The translations under genes were made by a program, and so were the position numbers. This document shows, in pieces, positions 1 to 7,132 of a stretch of 18,449 bases of DNA. Source of the DNA: an uncultured Bacilli bacterium. GTDB lineage: Bacteria > Bacillota_I > Bacilli_A > RF39 > UBA660. Position 1 is the first letter of the stretch; each line of letters opens with the position of its first letter. The notes under the pieces are model-generated. The model was not told the origin of the DNA. It saw nothing but the letters and a program-made list of their open reading frames with translations, and made no database searches. The DNA is taken from positions 1 through 18,449 of the forward strand of contig CAKPJX010000020.1 in the NCBI GenBank assembly GCA_934163035.1, written 5' to 3'.

Positions 1-820
1 TATTTGCAATTATATAATCACATACGATCATTTTATCAGTTAAAGTTTCGGCATCTTTAATACCCAAATTATTAAGACTTCGTATATAGTGAGTATATTT
101 ATCTTCATCATCTAAAAATTCATAATATTCATTAATTTTCCATGCTGGTACTAATTCTGTATCTTTTGTAATAAAATTTTTACATTTTGATATTGCTTTA
201 TCATTATCAAAGATAACACTATATTCTACGTATTCTTCTTTATTCAATAATATTTCATAAAGTTTTGTAGCAATAAGTTCATTAAATGGTTCTTGATTAT
301 AAATTTTACTCCCAGCTTTTAATAAGTATCTTTCCCCATCTATAATTTTCCATCTTTTTTCATAATTACCATTGCTTGTCATATCTGGAGTGTTCAAATT
401 TAAGTTTAGTGCTGTTTTACCACCATTAAATAAAATCTTTCCTATATCTTCTGAAAACTCATTATCAAAAAAATTAATACTTTCCCAAGATATTTCTTCA
501 TCCACACCTTTAACCCAGTATTGGTCAGATAATGATAAACAGTATGCTTTCGCATCTAGTAAATCAAAGTTATCTTTATCATAAACATTACTATTATGTA
601 ATACTTCTTTTAATCCTTTTCTTGATGCTGGTATTTGTCTATTTTTCCACCATTTATTAAATTCTACTTTATCTATTTCATTCATTTTTATTAAGCCAAA
701 AGGTGCATAATCTTCATTTTCAGGATAGTTGCGTTCAAAGTTTACTATAAAGTGTTCTTCTTCATCATAAACAAAATCAAATACTTTTTTATTCTTGTTC
801 ATTAGTGTAAATTTTTTCAC
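1..820 (-). CDS. HipA-like kinase family protein, 3' part beyond window
   Basis: I translated this open frame by hand; it runs off the left edge after about 273 codons. The start is GTG at 820, chosen because an AGAGGTG ribosome site lies 5 nt upstream; an ATG at 802 is less well placed. Recognisable features are an N-terminal F-x-Y-D-x-E segment, the block WWKNRQIPASRKGL (about residues 51-64), LSLSDQYW, INFFDNEFSEDIG, KRWKIIDGERYLLKAG and QEPFNELIA. These match, from memory, a Firmicutes family often labelled HipA-like kinase or (doubtfully) 'excisionase'. The visible end, MIVCDYIIAN, is the stretch that in this family directly precedes the catalytic D-R-H-x-x-N-F-G loop, so the catalytic residues lie just outside. 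Family knowledge suggests a Ser/Thr-kinase-like fold, as in HipA toxins; the substrate is unknown. It has its own promoter, so it may not depend on the transfer operon. Confidence 0.72.
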   Translation of the reverse strand, partial: MKKFTLMNKNKKVFDFVYDEEEHFIVNFERNYPENEDYAPFGLIKMNEIDKVEFNKWWKNRQIPASRKGLKEVLHNSNVYDKDNFDLLDAKAYCLSLSDQYWVKGVDEEISWESINFFDNEFSEDIGKILFNGGKTALNLNLNTPDMTSNGNYEKRWKIIDGERYLLKAGSKIYNQEPFNELIATKLYEILLNKEEYVEYSVIFDNDKAISKCKNFITKDTELVPAWKINEYYEFLDDEDKYTHYIRSLNNLGIKDAETLTDKMIVCDYIIAN

Positions 821-855
821 ATTTTCACCTCTTTCTTAGTAAATTATCTATTAAT

Positions 856-884
856 ATTATATCACATTTTGCTTGATTTTCCTA
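856..884 (-). promoter_or_regulatory. Extended -10 promoter for the HipA-like gene
   Basis: On the minus strand TGATATAAT (864-856) is a perfect extended -10 element, about 36 nt before the GTG start at 820. The -35 position (about 884-879, TAGGAA) is a poor match, which an extended -10 can offset. The site lies in the only gap between this gene and the 895-1845 gene, so it could express the kinase separately from the long operon. Confidence 0.5.
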
Positions 885-894
885 CTGATTTCAG

Positions 895-1845
895 TTAATT
901 TATAGATAATTCTAAACCATTATCATCTATTTTTTTCTCTAATTCAGCATCTACATATATTGGTTTATTTCTATATTCTATTTTATAGATATCTTCCATA
1001 TTAAAATCTTCTCTTCTTCCAAACAAGTCTTCAAAATCATCTCTATCTTTAACACTCATTGAATATTGTGATATGTAAGAACTATTCCAACTATATTCTA
1101 TTGCTGATACATCAATTTTGAAATTCATTAGTTTACCATCTTTACAGATAAACAAAGAAATTCTTTTATAATCTGTATCTTTTAAACTATCTAAAATGTC
1201 TTTTCTTTTGTGAATTTTATCGGATAAATCATTATTTATTTCTTCTAATAGTTTGTTACTTTTATCAATATCTTTTAAATTTTTTCCAATATTTTCTCTT
1301 TGTTGTTCAATATAATTTGATGCTATCTCATATAAAAATTCTTCACCTTGATCTAAAAATTTTAATACATTGGTTTTATTATTTGAATCATAAATACTTA
1401 AATATTCAAAAGATTCTATTCCACTAATTATATTTCCGTATATACTTTCCTTTTCTAAATTAGATTCATAACTATTTGCACTATCATAAAATTCTTTTTT
1501 ATTTTCAAGAACATAATTTGTAATTATTTCATTTACCTTCTTATTAAAATCTTTTAATAAATCACTCATAGTTATATAATCTTTGTTTCCCCATTCTATA
1601 CCTAATATATTATAAATATCATACCCTATATCACATAATTTTTCTTTTGATTTGTCATAAAAACCTTGATATTCAATTTTAGCATCAAACCCAATACCTT
1701 CTCTATATGTATTGTCTGCATATACTAAGTCTATTGTACTATTAAATGGTATTTTGACAACAATATAATTATAATTATCTCTTTTAAACTTTTTTATTGT
1801 TTCTTTTGATTTCAAAAATTCAAATACTTCTTCTTTATAATTCAT
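895..1845 (-). CDS. Uncharacterised 316-aa protein with central coiled coil
   Basis: I do not recognise this protein. The ATG at 1845 is chosen over an in-frame upstream start at 1881 because a GAGGTGGGGG ribosome site sits just before it. The start overlaps the end of the preceding gene by 11 nt, which suggests translational coupling. The N-terminal part (about 1-110) is mixed alpha/beta and contains a Y-x-D-N-T-Y-R-E-G-I-G-F-D-A-K-I stretch. Residues about 175-230 are rich in Glu, Lys, Asn and Ile and look like a helical coiled coil (EQQREN...KLLEEINNDLSDK). The C-terminus (about 235-316) is acidic, with a V-S-A-I-E-Y-S-W-N-S-S segment. There is no signal peptide or membrane segment, so it is probably cytoplasmic. 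By position it is an accessory gene of the mobile element. Confidence 0.7.
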   Translation of the reverse strand: MNYKEEVFEFLKSKETIKKFKRDNYNYIVVKIPFNSTIDLVYADNTYREGIGFDAKIEYQGFYDKSKEKLCDIGYDIYNILGIEWGNKDYITMSDLLKDFNKKVNEIITNYVLENKKEFYDSANSYESNLEKESIYGNIISGIESFEYLSIYDSNNKTNVLKFLDQGEEFLYEIASNYIEQQRENIGKNLKDIDKSNKLLEEINNDLSDKIHKRKDILDSLKDTDYKRISLFICKDGKLMNFKIDVSAIEYSWNSSYISQYSMSVKDRDDFEDLFGRREDFNMEDIYKIEYRNKPIYVDAELEKKIDDNGLELSIN

Positions 1846-2086
1846 TTTCAGCCCCCACCTCAATAGGGTCAATATATTCACACATGATGCTTAATGCTTC
1901 ATCATAACTTTTAGATGAGTTTATTCTTTTTTTCATCTCTTCAGCTTCTTCTTTAAAACCATTTTCTTTTAAAGATTTAACACAAATGCTTATTAAATTA
2001 AAAACATTTCCATCTGCTCCTATAATTGGAGCAGACACTTTTTTAAATTCTTTTTTTATTTTAAATCCCCCTTTACATTTCCATTT
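1835..2086 (-). CDS. Small ICE-associated protein with S-A-P-I-I-G-A-D-G-N motif
   Basis: This small cytoplasmic protein contains SAPIIGADGNVFNLI, a helical EEAEEMKKRI stretch, then SKSYDEALSIMCEYIDP. I recall this pattern (P-x-I-G-A-D-G-N-I-F-N-L-x-G, S-G-S-Y-D-E-A-L) from short uncharacterised proteins in Firmicutes conjugative elements; no function is established to my knowledge. The coordinates use the nearest conventional start, ATG at 2086 (83 aa), which lies inside the upstream gene and has no ribosome site. The best-placed SD, AAAGGGGGA (to 2066), is followed after 6 nt by an in-frame ATA at 2059. That start would give a 74-aa protein beginning MKKEFKKVSAPIIG, so the true start may be ATA. 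The 3' end overlaps the next gene by 11 nt. Confidence 0.68.
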   Translation of the reverse strand, partial: KWKCKGGFKIKKEFKKVSAPIIGADGNVFNLISICVKSLKENGFKEEAEEMKKRINSSKSYDEALSIMCEYIDPIEVGAENEL

Positions 2087-2588
2087 CATTATAACTTTTA
2101 ATTTTTTTGTTATAATATTCATTTATATCATCACCCCAGTCATTTTCAGCAATATATGCTTGTGTTGTTTGCCAGTCAACTTCTTCAATAACTGTTTTAG
2201 CAATACTTTCTATAAGTTCATCATCAAAATCTCTTGCTTCAATAGTATATACTGTTCCATTTTGAAAATACTCATAAAAATATTCGTCAAACTCTAAACA
2301 TGATTTAATTTCTTCTTTTATTGAATTATGAGTAGAGATTTCTCCCTCATTTATTAATTGCTCTTTGTTTTCTGCAATATAATCACCAAATAATATTTCG
2401 TAATTAAAAGCACATTCTGCTATATAACAAACATCATCTAAATTATTTTCAAAAGTATCATAATTTTTATAGCAGTAACCATTTAAAGTGTTATCAGCTA
2501 CATACATATCTATTAAATTAAAATTATAATCTGGATCTGATACTTTTTTAATAAAACCAATATTTCTATTTTTTTGAATTTTATTCAT
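2073..2588 (-). CDS. Acidic 171-aa accessory protein, unknown function
   Basis: The ATG at 2588 follows an AGTGAGGA ribosome site and overlaps the end of the HTH gene by 8 nt; an upstream in-frame GTG at 2600 is part of that site. The protein is markedly acidic (about 37 Asp/Glu in 171 residues) and rich in Tyr and Asn, with no signal peptide or membrane helix. A VDWQTTQAYIAENDWGDDINEYY segment near the C-terminus resembles, from memory, an uncharacterised family seen beside conjugation genes. The acidity and location make an anti-restriction (DNA-mimic) or other accessory role conceivable, but nothing in the sequence proves it. Confidence 0.68.
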   Translation of the reverse strand: MNKIQKNRNIGFIKKVSDPDYNFNLIDMYVADNTLNGYCYKNYDTFENNLDDVCYIAECAFNYEILFGDYIAENKEQLINEGEISTHNSIKEEIKSCLEFDEYFYEYFQNGTVYTIEARDFDDELIESIAKTVIEEVDWQTTQAYIAENDWGDDINEYYNKKIKSYNEMEM

Positions 2589-2928
2589 AATGTTCCTCAC
2601 TATAAAATTTATTTTTAATTATTGTTTCACTCAAAGCAAGTGTAAAATTTTTTAAAATTTTTATCTCTTTATCATCTTTTGTTCCCCAATCTAAAAAATA
2701 CAAAAATTCATCTTCATATTCTTTATTAACAAAATTCATATAAAAAGAATCTAGGACTTCCGAGATTCTTAATATCAAACTTGGTTGTGGATTTTTAATT
2801 CTTCCATCCTCCAACATTCTGATTGTTTCTATGTCTTCTCCAACCATTTTCGCTAACTTTCTTTGTGAATAGCCGCATATATATTTTCTTAAAATCATTA
2901 TATTATATCCCATATCTTCTTTATACAT
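2581..2928 (-). CDS. XRE-type helix-turn-helix protein
   Basis: The start ATG at 2928 follows a GGGGGA ribosome site by 5 nt. The N-terminal 60 residues form a typical XRE/HTH_3 DNA-binding domain: IMILRKYICGYSQRKLAKMVGEDIETIRMLEDGRIKNPQPSLILRISEVLD, with Q-R-K-L-A-K-M-V-G as helix 2 and E-T-I-R-M-L-E as the recognition helix. The remaining about 55 residues are acidic and predicted helical, possibly a dimerisation or effector part. It sits between two acidic genes, 9 nt after one and overlapping the next by 8 nt. It probably regulates genes of the element. The HipA-like gene lies further downstream, but this is not the immediately adjacent HipB-HipA arrangement. Confidence 0.82.
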   Translation of the reverse strand: MYKEDMGYNIMILRKYICGYSQRKLAKMVGEDIETIRMLEDGRIKNPQPSLILRISEVLDSFYMNFVNKEYEDEFLYFLDWGTKDDKEIKILKNFTLALSETIIKNKFYSEEHYE

Positions 2929-2937
2929 ATTTTCCCC

Positions 2938-3357
2938 CTAATAATTGTAATCTAATTCTCCATGTTTTATTTTTTCTTCTATTTTTTCATATATTTGATA
3001 TGCTGTTTCTTCAAAGGCATACCAAGCTAATAAATTTTTATTTAAATAATCTAGCATTAAAGGATCATCATTATCAAATCTATCTTTAAAAAACTCTTCA
3101 ATGCTTAGCCCATAATCATTTAAGTTATTACTTAACAAATCATTTATTTCGTCTTTATACTTATCATAAAACTCACTTGTTTCATCATAATAAATTAAAC
3201 CTTGTATCATCCCAGATACACAGCCATATCTTTGTAAATCTTCCATATCTTTTATCAAATTATCTATATCACTATAATTTCTATCAATATAATAATCAAC
3301 TACATAATTATTTAATTCACTATGATTTTTTAAATCTTCTAAATATTCTTCTACCAT
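2938..3357 (-). CDS. Acidic 139-aa accessory protein (DUF7222-like from memory)
   Basis: The ATG at 3357 is preferred over the upstream in-frame start at 3393 because AAAGGGGGA lies 4 nt before it. Diagnostic segments are YGCVSGMIQGLIYYDETSEFYDKYKDEINDLL (about 44-75) and DPLMLDYLNKNLLAWYAFEETAYQI (about 98-122). I associate Y-G-C-x-S-G-M-x-x-x-L-I-Y-Y and Q/K-N-L-L-A-W-F/Y-x-F-E-E-T-A with a small family found on conjugative elements and phages of Firmicutes; the DUF7222 label is from memory and unverified. The protein is acidic, with no signal or membrane segment. It begins 10 nt after the M23 peptidase gene, so it is in the transfer operon transcript. Function unknown. Confidence 0.72.
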   Translation of the reverse strand: MVEEYLEDLKNHSELNNYVVDYYIDRNYSDIDNLIKDMEDLQRYGCVSGMIQGLIYYDETSEFYDKYKDEINDLLSNNLNDYGLSIEEFFKDRFDNDDPLMLDYLNKNLLAWYAFEETAYQIYEKIEEKIKHGELDYNY

Positions 3358-3367
3358 ATATCCCCCT

Positions 3368-4366
3368 TTATCTTTTGTAATTAAAATCCACATATTCTAA
3401 GACATCGGCTTGTTCGCCATTAATCTTAAGCCCCACATGTAAGTGAAATCCTGTGCTTAGCCCAGTTGTAGAAACATTCCCTAAGAGTATTCCTTCCCTA
3501 ACAGGTGTACCTCTTCTATACATTAATGGAACACTATTTGCTTTTATATGGTGATAAACAATTTCAAAACCATTATTACATGTAACTGATACATAGTTTC
3601 CGGTTGCATTACCAGATTCACTATAAATTAAGTCATTATACTGAGTATTTACTACATTTTTGATTTCTCCATTACACATACTATAAAATGGTGTGCCCAA
3701 TGGGGCTGCAAAATCCCAACCAGAATGATAATTAGTTCTTGCTGCTTCTTCTTCCGACAACCCTAAATCAATATTTCTATTTTCAAATACATAAGATGTT
3801 ATTGTAAAGCTACTTTTTAAAGGGAAAACTAAAGGTAAATACGGATAATCTTCTGTGTAATCTTGCGAAATTGTAATATCACTACCATCTTTTTCACAAA
3901 GGTTTATTACGTTTATAAGAACACCATTGCTGTTTATTCCACTCGTTATAGTTTGTTTAGGTATATCTTCATTTGTTTTTAAATTTATACAAATTGTTTT
4001 AATAGGTATCATTTGTTTTTTGTCTAAATTTAAATTTTCAATATAACCTACTTTCCAATCATCTTCAGATAATTCTGTTATATCTAGTACATTATGTTTT
4101 CTCTGAAGATAAAAAACCAACCTTTCAAGTGATACATATCCACTTGATAACATATTTTCATTTAATATCTTTTTATATCTTGTAGAATATATTTGATTAT
4201 TAATAACAGAAGCAGAACTCATATTAGTTTCTGCCTCTCTTTTAACTTTTTCATAACCTATAGATATTCCAGCAATAGCTGCTATTATTCCTATTGTCAT
4301 AACCATAACAATAATTATTCCACCTAATATAGTTACTATTTTAAATGTTAATATTTTTTTTAACAT
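3368..4366 (-). CDS. Membrane-anchored M23 (LytM-type) peptidoglycan peptidase, VirB1 role
   Basis: This 332-residue protein has one N-terminal transmembrane helix (about 10-35, ILGGIIIVMVMTIGIIAAIAG) and an extracellular C-terminal M23 domain (about 180-325). The metal-binding pattern is present: H214-x-x-x-D218 in YHSGWDFAAP and H308-x-H310 in FHLHVGL, with YHH near 271. M23 enzymes are zinc endopeptidases that cut peptide cross-links. In Gram-positive conjugation systems such an enzyme opens the cell wall locally for the secretion channel, the role of VirB1. The region between the membrane helix and the catalytic domain (about 40-175) is unrecognised. The ATG at 4366 follows GAGGAG, which overlaps the end of the VirB4 gene, so the two are probably translationally coupled. 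The catalytic set appears complete. Confidence 0.9.
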   Translation of the reverse strand: MLKKILTFKIVTILGGIIIVMVMTIGIIAAIAGISIGYEKVKREAETNMSSASVINNQIYSTRYKKILNENMLSSGYVSLERLVFYLQRKHNVLDITELSEDDWKVGYIENLNLDKKQMIPIKTICINLKTNEDIPKQTITSGINSNGVLINVINLCEKDGSDITISQDYTEDYPYLPLVFPLKSSFTITSYVFENRNIDLGLSEEEAARTNYHSGWDFAAPLGTPFYSMCNGEIKNVVNTQYNDLIYSESGNATGNYVSVTCNNGFEIVYHHIKANSVPLMYRRGTPVREGILLGNVSTTGLSTGFHLHVGLKINGEQADVLEYVDFNYKR

Positions 4367-4367
4367 A

Positions 4368-6839
4368 TTACTCCTCTATCATACTATCGTCATCACTTTC
4401 ACCCATATAATAAGTTTGAAGAGGCGTTGCAAAAACATTTACTCTTAATCTATTTTTATTAGTTATATTAAGTAAGAACTGCCCTTGATTCGCTCTTGAT
4501 AAGAATGACTTTTGAGTTTCTGTTAAAGGCGTATTAGAATAGAGTTTTTCTACTGCCTCAACATCATTATCTTTTAACATACCTGTTATTTGATACTGTG
4601 AATTATTAAAGATTGCTGACGCATGTCTTAAAATATTATTTCTAGTAGTAAAATCTGTTGGTTGCTGACTTGCAACAATTATTCCTAATTTATACTTTCT
4701 AGCACGCCTATTTAGCTGATCAAAATATTTTAATAATGTGGGATTGTCTTCATCAATATAGTTATGAAATTCATCTAATATAATTAACATTTTTTGTTCT
4801 TTGTTTAATTTTTCATTTTTCTTTTTATTATCTACAATCTCATTACTTAAATAGGTAAGCAAATTGATCATTTGAGTATTAATAAGTCTTCTACTTGAAT
4901 TAAATAATAATTCTTGTAAATTAAAAACGATAAGATTATTATTTAAATTTATCGTAGTAATACCATTAAATAGATTAGCATCTTGACCTATTACCATCCT
5001 TTTTAATAATACTTCAATATTAACAAGTATTTTTAATAGATCCTTATTATCACAACTTTTTTGACTTTCTAATAAATAAGCATACAAATCAGAAAAGATT
5101 GGGTAATCTTTCGGAGTCATTTTTTCATATTCTTCTAGTGAAGTTTTTTTAGAAATACCCCTAGAATTATAAAATTTTTCAACCATATCAAGTAATACTA
5201 CTAATTCTTTTTCGGTAATATCTTCAAATGCCGTTTTGAAAAAATTTTCTAAAAAACCTAAATGTTTTCCCAATATTGATGCATCTTCATCATCATCAGT
5301 CATAATGTATCTCACTTGCAAAGGATTAATTAGACTTTTGCTAGATAGATCAATATGTTCTCCCCCACATCTTTCACATAGTTTTTGAAGTTCATTTTCT
5401 ATATCAAATAAATATAATTTTGTTCCTCTTGCAAACTCATTGGTAGCTAATAACTTTAATAAATAACTTTTACCACTACCACTTGTACCAATTAATCCTA
5501 TATTATGACTGGTTCTGTTTTTATTTAAATAAAATGGGTCAAAGAATATGGGAAGACCATAAGCTGAATCTTCCCCGATCAACCATCCTGTTGAATCATT
5601 ATGGTAATTTTCAGTAAAGAAAAATGTAGATGCTAAAGTTAATGTTGGAAGATACATTTTATATCCATTAAATCCTTTGGTTGTTAAGTCATAAACCTGC
5701 CATGCTTCCATTTGTCTCATTCTAGGGATCTCAACTTTAACTTGATATAATTCTGCATTTCTTTTAATCTCTTTAACTAATTCATCTCTTTTTTTCTTAT
5801 CTCCACTTATAGCAAGAATGATTGATACTTCTTTTATTTTTTCATCATTTGATGAAATTTGTTCTATGAGTATTTTGTAATTACTCATTAAATTTTGCAT
5901 TTCTGTAACATCACTTAAATTCTTTGAAGAATTATAATCAGCTAAAACAGCTTTAAAACTACTATTAAGTATATTCAAGAGCTTTCCTTGTTCTAGCGAA
6001 TCATTAATAGTTACAGACGCTTTTACATTAGGTAAATTTATTATTCTATCTAAAAATCCATGTTCTATAAATAATGGATAATTTTTTATAGATAGTAATT
6101 GAATATCTTCATCATCAAATTTTATAGAAGATATTCCTTCATTTATCTTAATTGGCGTTACCAAATCAATAAAATCATAATATATTATTTGATCCAAGCT
6201 ACAATTTGCAAAATACATATTACAAAATATTTTTATTAAATTCTTTTTATTAGTAATTTGTTCTAATTCTAATTTTGGTACCACATTATTACAAGCCAGT
6301 TCAAACTCTTCCTTATTCTTTTCTAGTGCTTCTTTATTTTTAGAAATAATTGCTAAATAATAAGAACTTGCAGATGTCATGTTTTCACTTTCTATTGCTT
6401 CAATAAAGTTATGATTATTAGTTAAAATATTTTTTCTAACTTCGTTGTCAGTTTCTTTTATTAATTTAATATAGTTTTCTTTATTGACGTTTAAATTAAT
6501 TTTTTCATCAAACTTATATGCTTTAATTGTAAAAGGCAATCTATATAGCTTTGATAGAATATGAAAAAAAGTGTTTTGTTCTTTATCACTAGTTAATGAT
6601 AAATCTACTGGGCTTACACTATACATAATTGCATAATCACCACTTTTTAATTTAATAATCCCTTGTTCATTTATTTCTTTAATATTTGTAAAACTGTAAG
6701 CATTTTGGACTTTCTTTTTTAAAAGTCCCTTTGAAATATAAATATCTTTATTATCCTTTTTGATTTTACTTATTCTTTTTTGTGTTCTTTTGATTTTATT
6801 CTCCTTTATTTTATCTAATAATTTATATATAAAAACCAA
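4368..6839 (-). CDS. virB4: VirB4-type conjugation ATPase
   Basis: At 823 residues this is the usual size for a VirB4/TraE/TrbE ATPase, which powers channel and pilus assembly at the cytoplasmic membrane face. Walker A is GTSGSGKS (451-458) and Walker B is MLIILDEFHN (Asp689-Glu690). These are followed by LNRRARKYKLGIIVASQQPTDF, the Arg-finger/sensor region typical of VirB4. The N-terminal 400 residues match the less conserved VirB4 N-domain, including MRQMEAWQVYDLTTKGFNGY. The start is uncertain. TTG at 6839 abuts GGGG with no spacing. An in-frame ATC at 6794 lies 6 nt after a perfect AAAGGAG, and an ATA at 6830 is also possible. The gene lies between the VirB3-like and M23 genes, in normal order for such modules. 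Confidence 0.95.
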   Translation of the reverse strand: MVFIYKLLDKIKENKIKRTQKRISKIKKDNKDIYISKGLLKKKVQNAYSFTNIKEINEQGIIKLKSGDYAIMYSVSPVDLSLTSDKEQNTFFHILSKLYRLPFTIKAYKFDEKINLNVNKENYIKLIKETDNEVRKNILTNNHNFIEAIESENMTSASSYYLAIISKNKEALEKNKEEFELACNNVVPKLELEQITNKKNLIKIFCNMYFANCSLDQIIYYDFIDLVTPIKINEGISSIKFDDEDIQLLSIKNYPLFIEHGFLDRIINLPNVKASVTINDSLEQGKLLNILNSSFKAVLADYNSSKNLSDVTEMQNLMSNYKILIEQISSNDEKIKEVSIILAISGDKKKRDELVKEIKRNAELYQVKVEIPRMRQMEAWQVYDLTTKGFNGYKMYLPTLTLASTFFFTENYHNDSTGWLIGEDSAYGLPIFFDPFYLNKNRTSHNIGLIGTSGSGKSYLLKLLATNEFARGTKLYLFDIENELQKLCERCGGEHIDLSSKSLINPLQVRYIMTDDDEDASILGKHLGFLENFFKTAFEDITEKELVVLLDMVEKFYNSRGISKKTSLEEYEKMTPKDYPIFSDLYAYLLESQKSCDNKDLLKILVNIEVLLKRMVIGQDANLFNGITTINLNNNLIVFNLQELLFNSSRRLINTQMINLLTYLSNEIVDNKKKNEKLNKEQKMLIILDEFHNYIDEDNPTLLKYFDQLNRRARKYKLGIIVASQQPTDFTTRNNILRHASAIFNNSQYQITGMLKDNDVEAVEKLYSNTPLTETQKSFLSRANQGQFLLNITNKNRLRVNVFATPLQTYYMGESDDDSMIEE

Positions 6840-6848
6840 CCCCTTATC

Positions 6849-7118
6849 TTAATTTTTTTCATAAAAATAATAATTTTTATCTTTTAACATAAATTTTGTA
6901 AATAGACTAAATAATTTATAGATTCTATTACATTTACTAAAATCCATTGGAATTAATGCTAATACACCAGCAGCAATTACTATTATTGCAAGTGTATATA
7001 AATGTAATAAAAAAAGAATTGTAAAAGATAATCCAAATATTGTTCCAATGATAATATCTTCCAATTCTAAATTAAATAGTCCTAAGTTTCTTTTTATGCT
7101 TTGTAGAGTGATATACAA
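6849..7118 (-). CDS. VirB3/PrgI-like small membrane protein
   Basis: This 89-residue protein starts with TTG at 7118, 6 nt after AAAGGGGGA. Its layout is that of Gram-positive PrgI/VirB3/TcpE-type components: a short N-terminal segment IKRNLGLFNLELEDIIIG, a tight transmembrane hairpin (about 24-60, FGLSFTILFLLHLYTLAIIVIAAGVLALIPM), then a basic cytoplasmic tail CNRIYKLFSLFTKFMLKDKNYYFY. Such proteins are encoded directly upstream of virB4, as here, and are thought to work with VirB4 at the inner face of the channel. Assignment rests on topology, size and position rather than a catalytic motif. Confidence 0.8.
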   Translation of the reverse strand: MYITLQSIKRNLGLFNLELEDIIIGTIFGLSFTILFLLHLYTLAIIVIAAGVLALIPMDFSKCNRIYKLFSLFTKFMLKDKNYYFYEKN

Positions 7119-7132
7119 TCAAATTCCCCCTT

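Noticed and set aside
372..584. Plus-strand frame of 70 codons near the left edge
   Set aside because: It lies antisense to the HipA-like gene, which has convincing conserved segments on the minus strand.
878..900. ACTGA/TCAGT palindrome after the 316-aa gene as a terminator
   Set aside because: The stem is only 4-5 bp and no T-tract follows, so termination is unlikely.
1986..2297. Plus-strand open frame of 103 codons rich in Phe, Ile and Cys
   Set aside because: It is antisense to two well-supported minus-strand genes, has no ribosome site, and its composition is that expected from the reverse of Lys/Glu/Asn-rich coding sequence.
2581..2928. XRE gene as a HipB-type antitoxin for the HipA-like kinase
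   Set aside because: HipB genes normally directly precede hipA; here three other genes and a separate promoter lie between, so I do not call it a toxin-antitoxin pair.
4368..6839. Reassigned AGG codon (Arg to Met, reported in some uncultivated Bacilli)
   Set aside because: An AGG codon encodes the first Arg of LNRRARKY in VirB4, a position where basic residues are usual, so standard decoding fits better.
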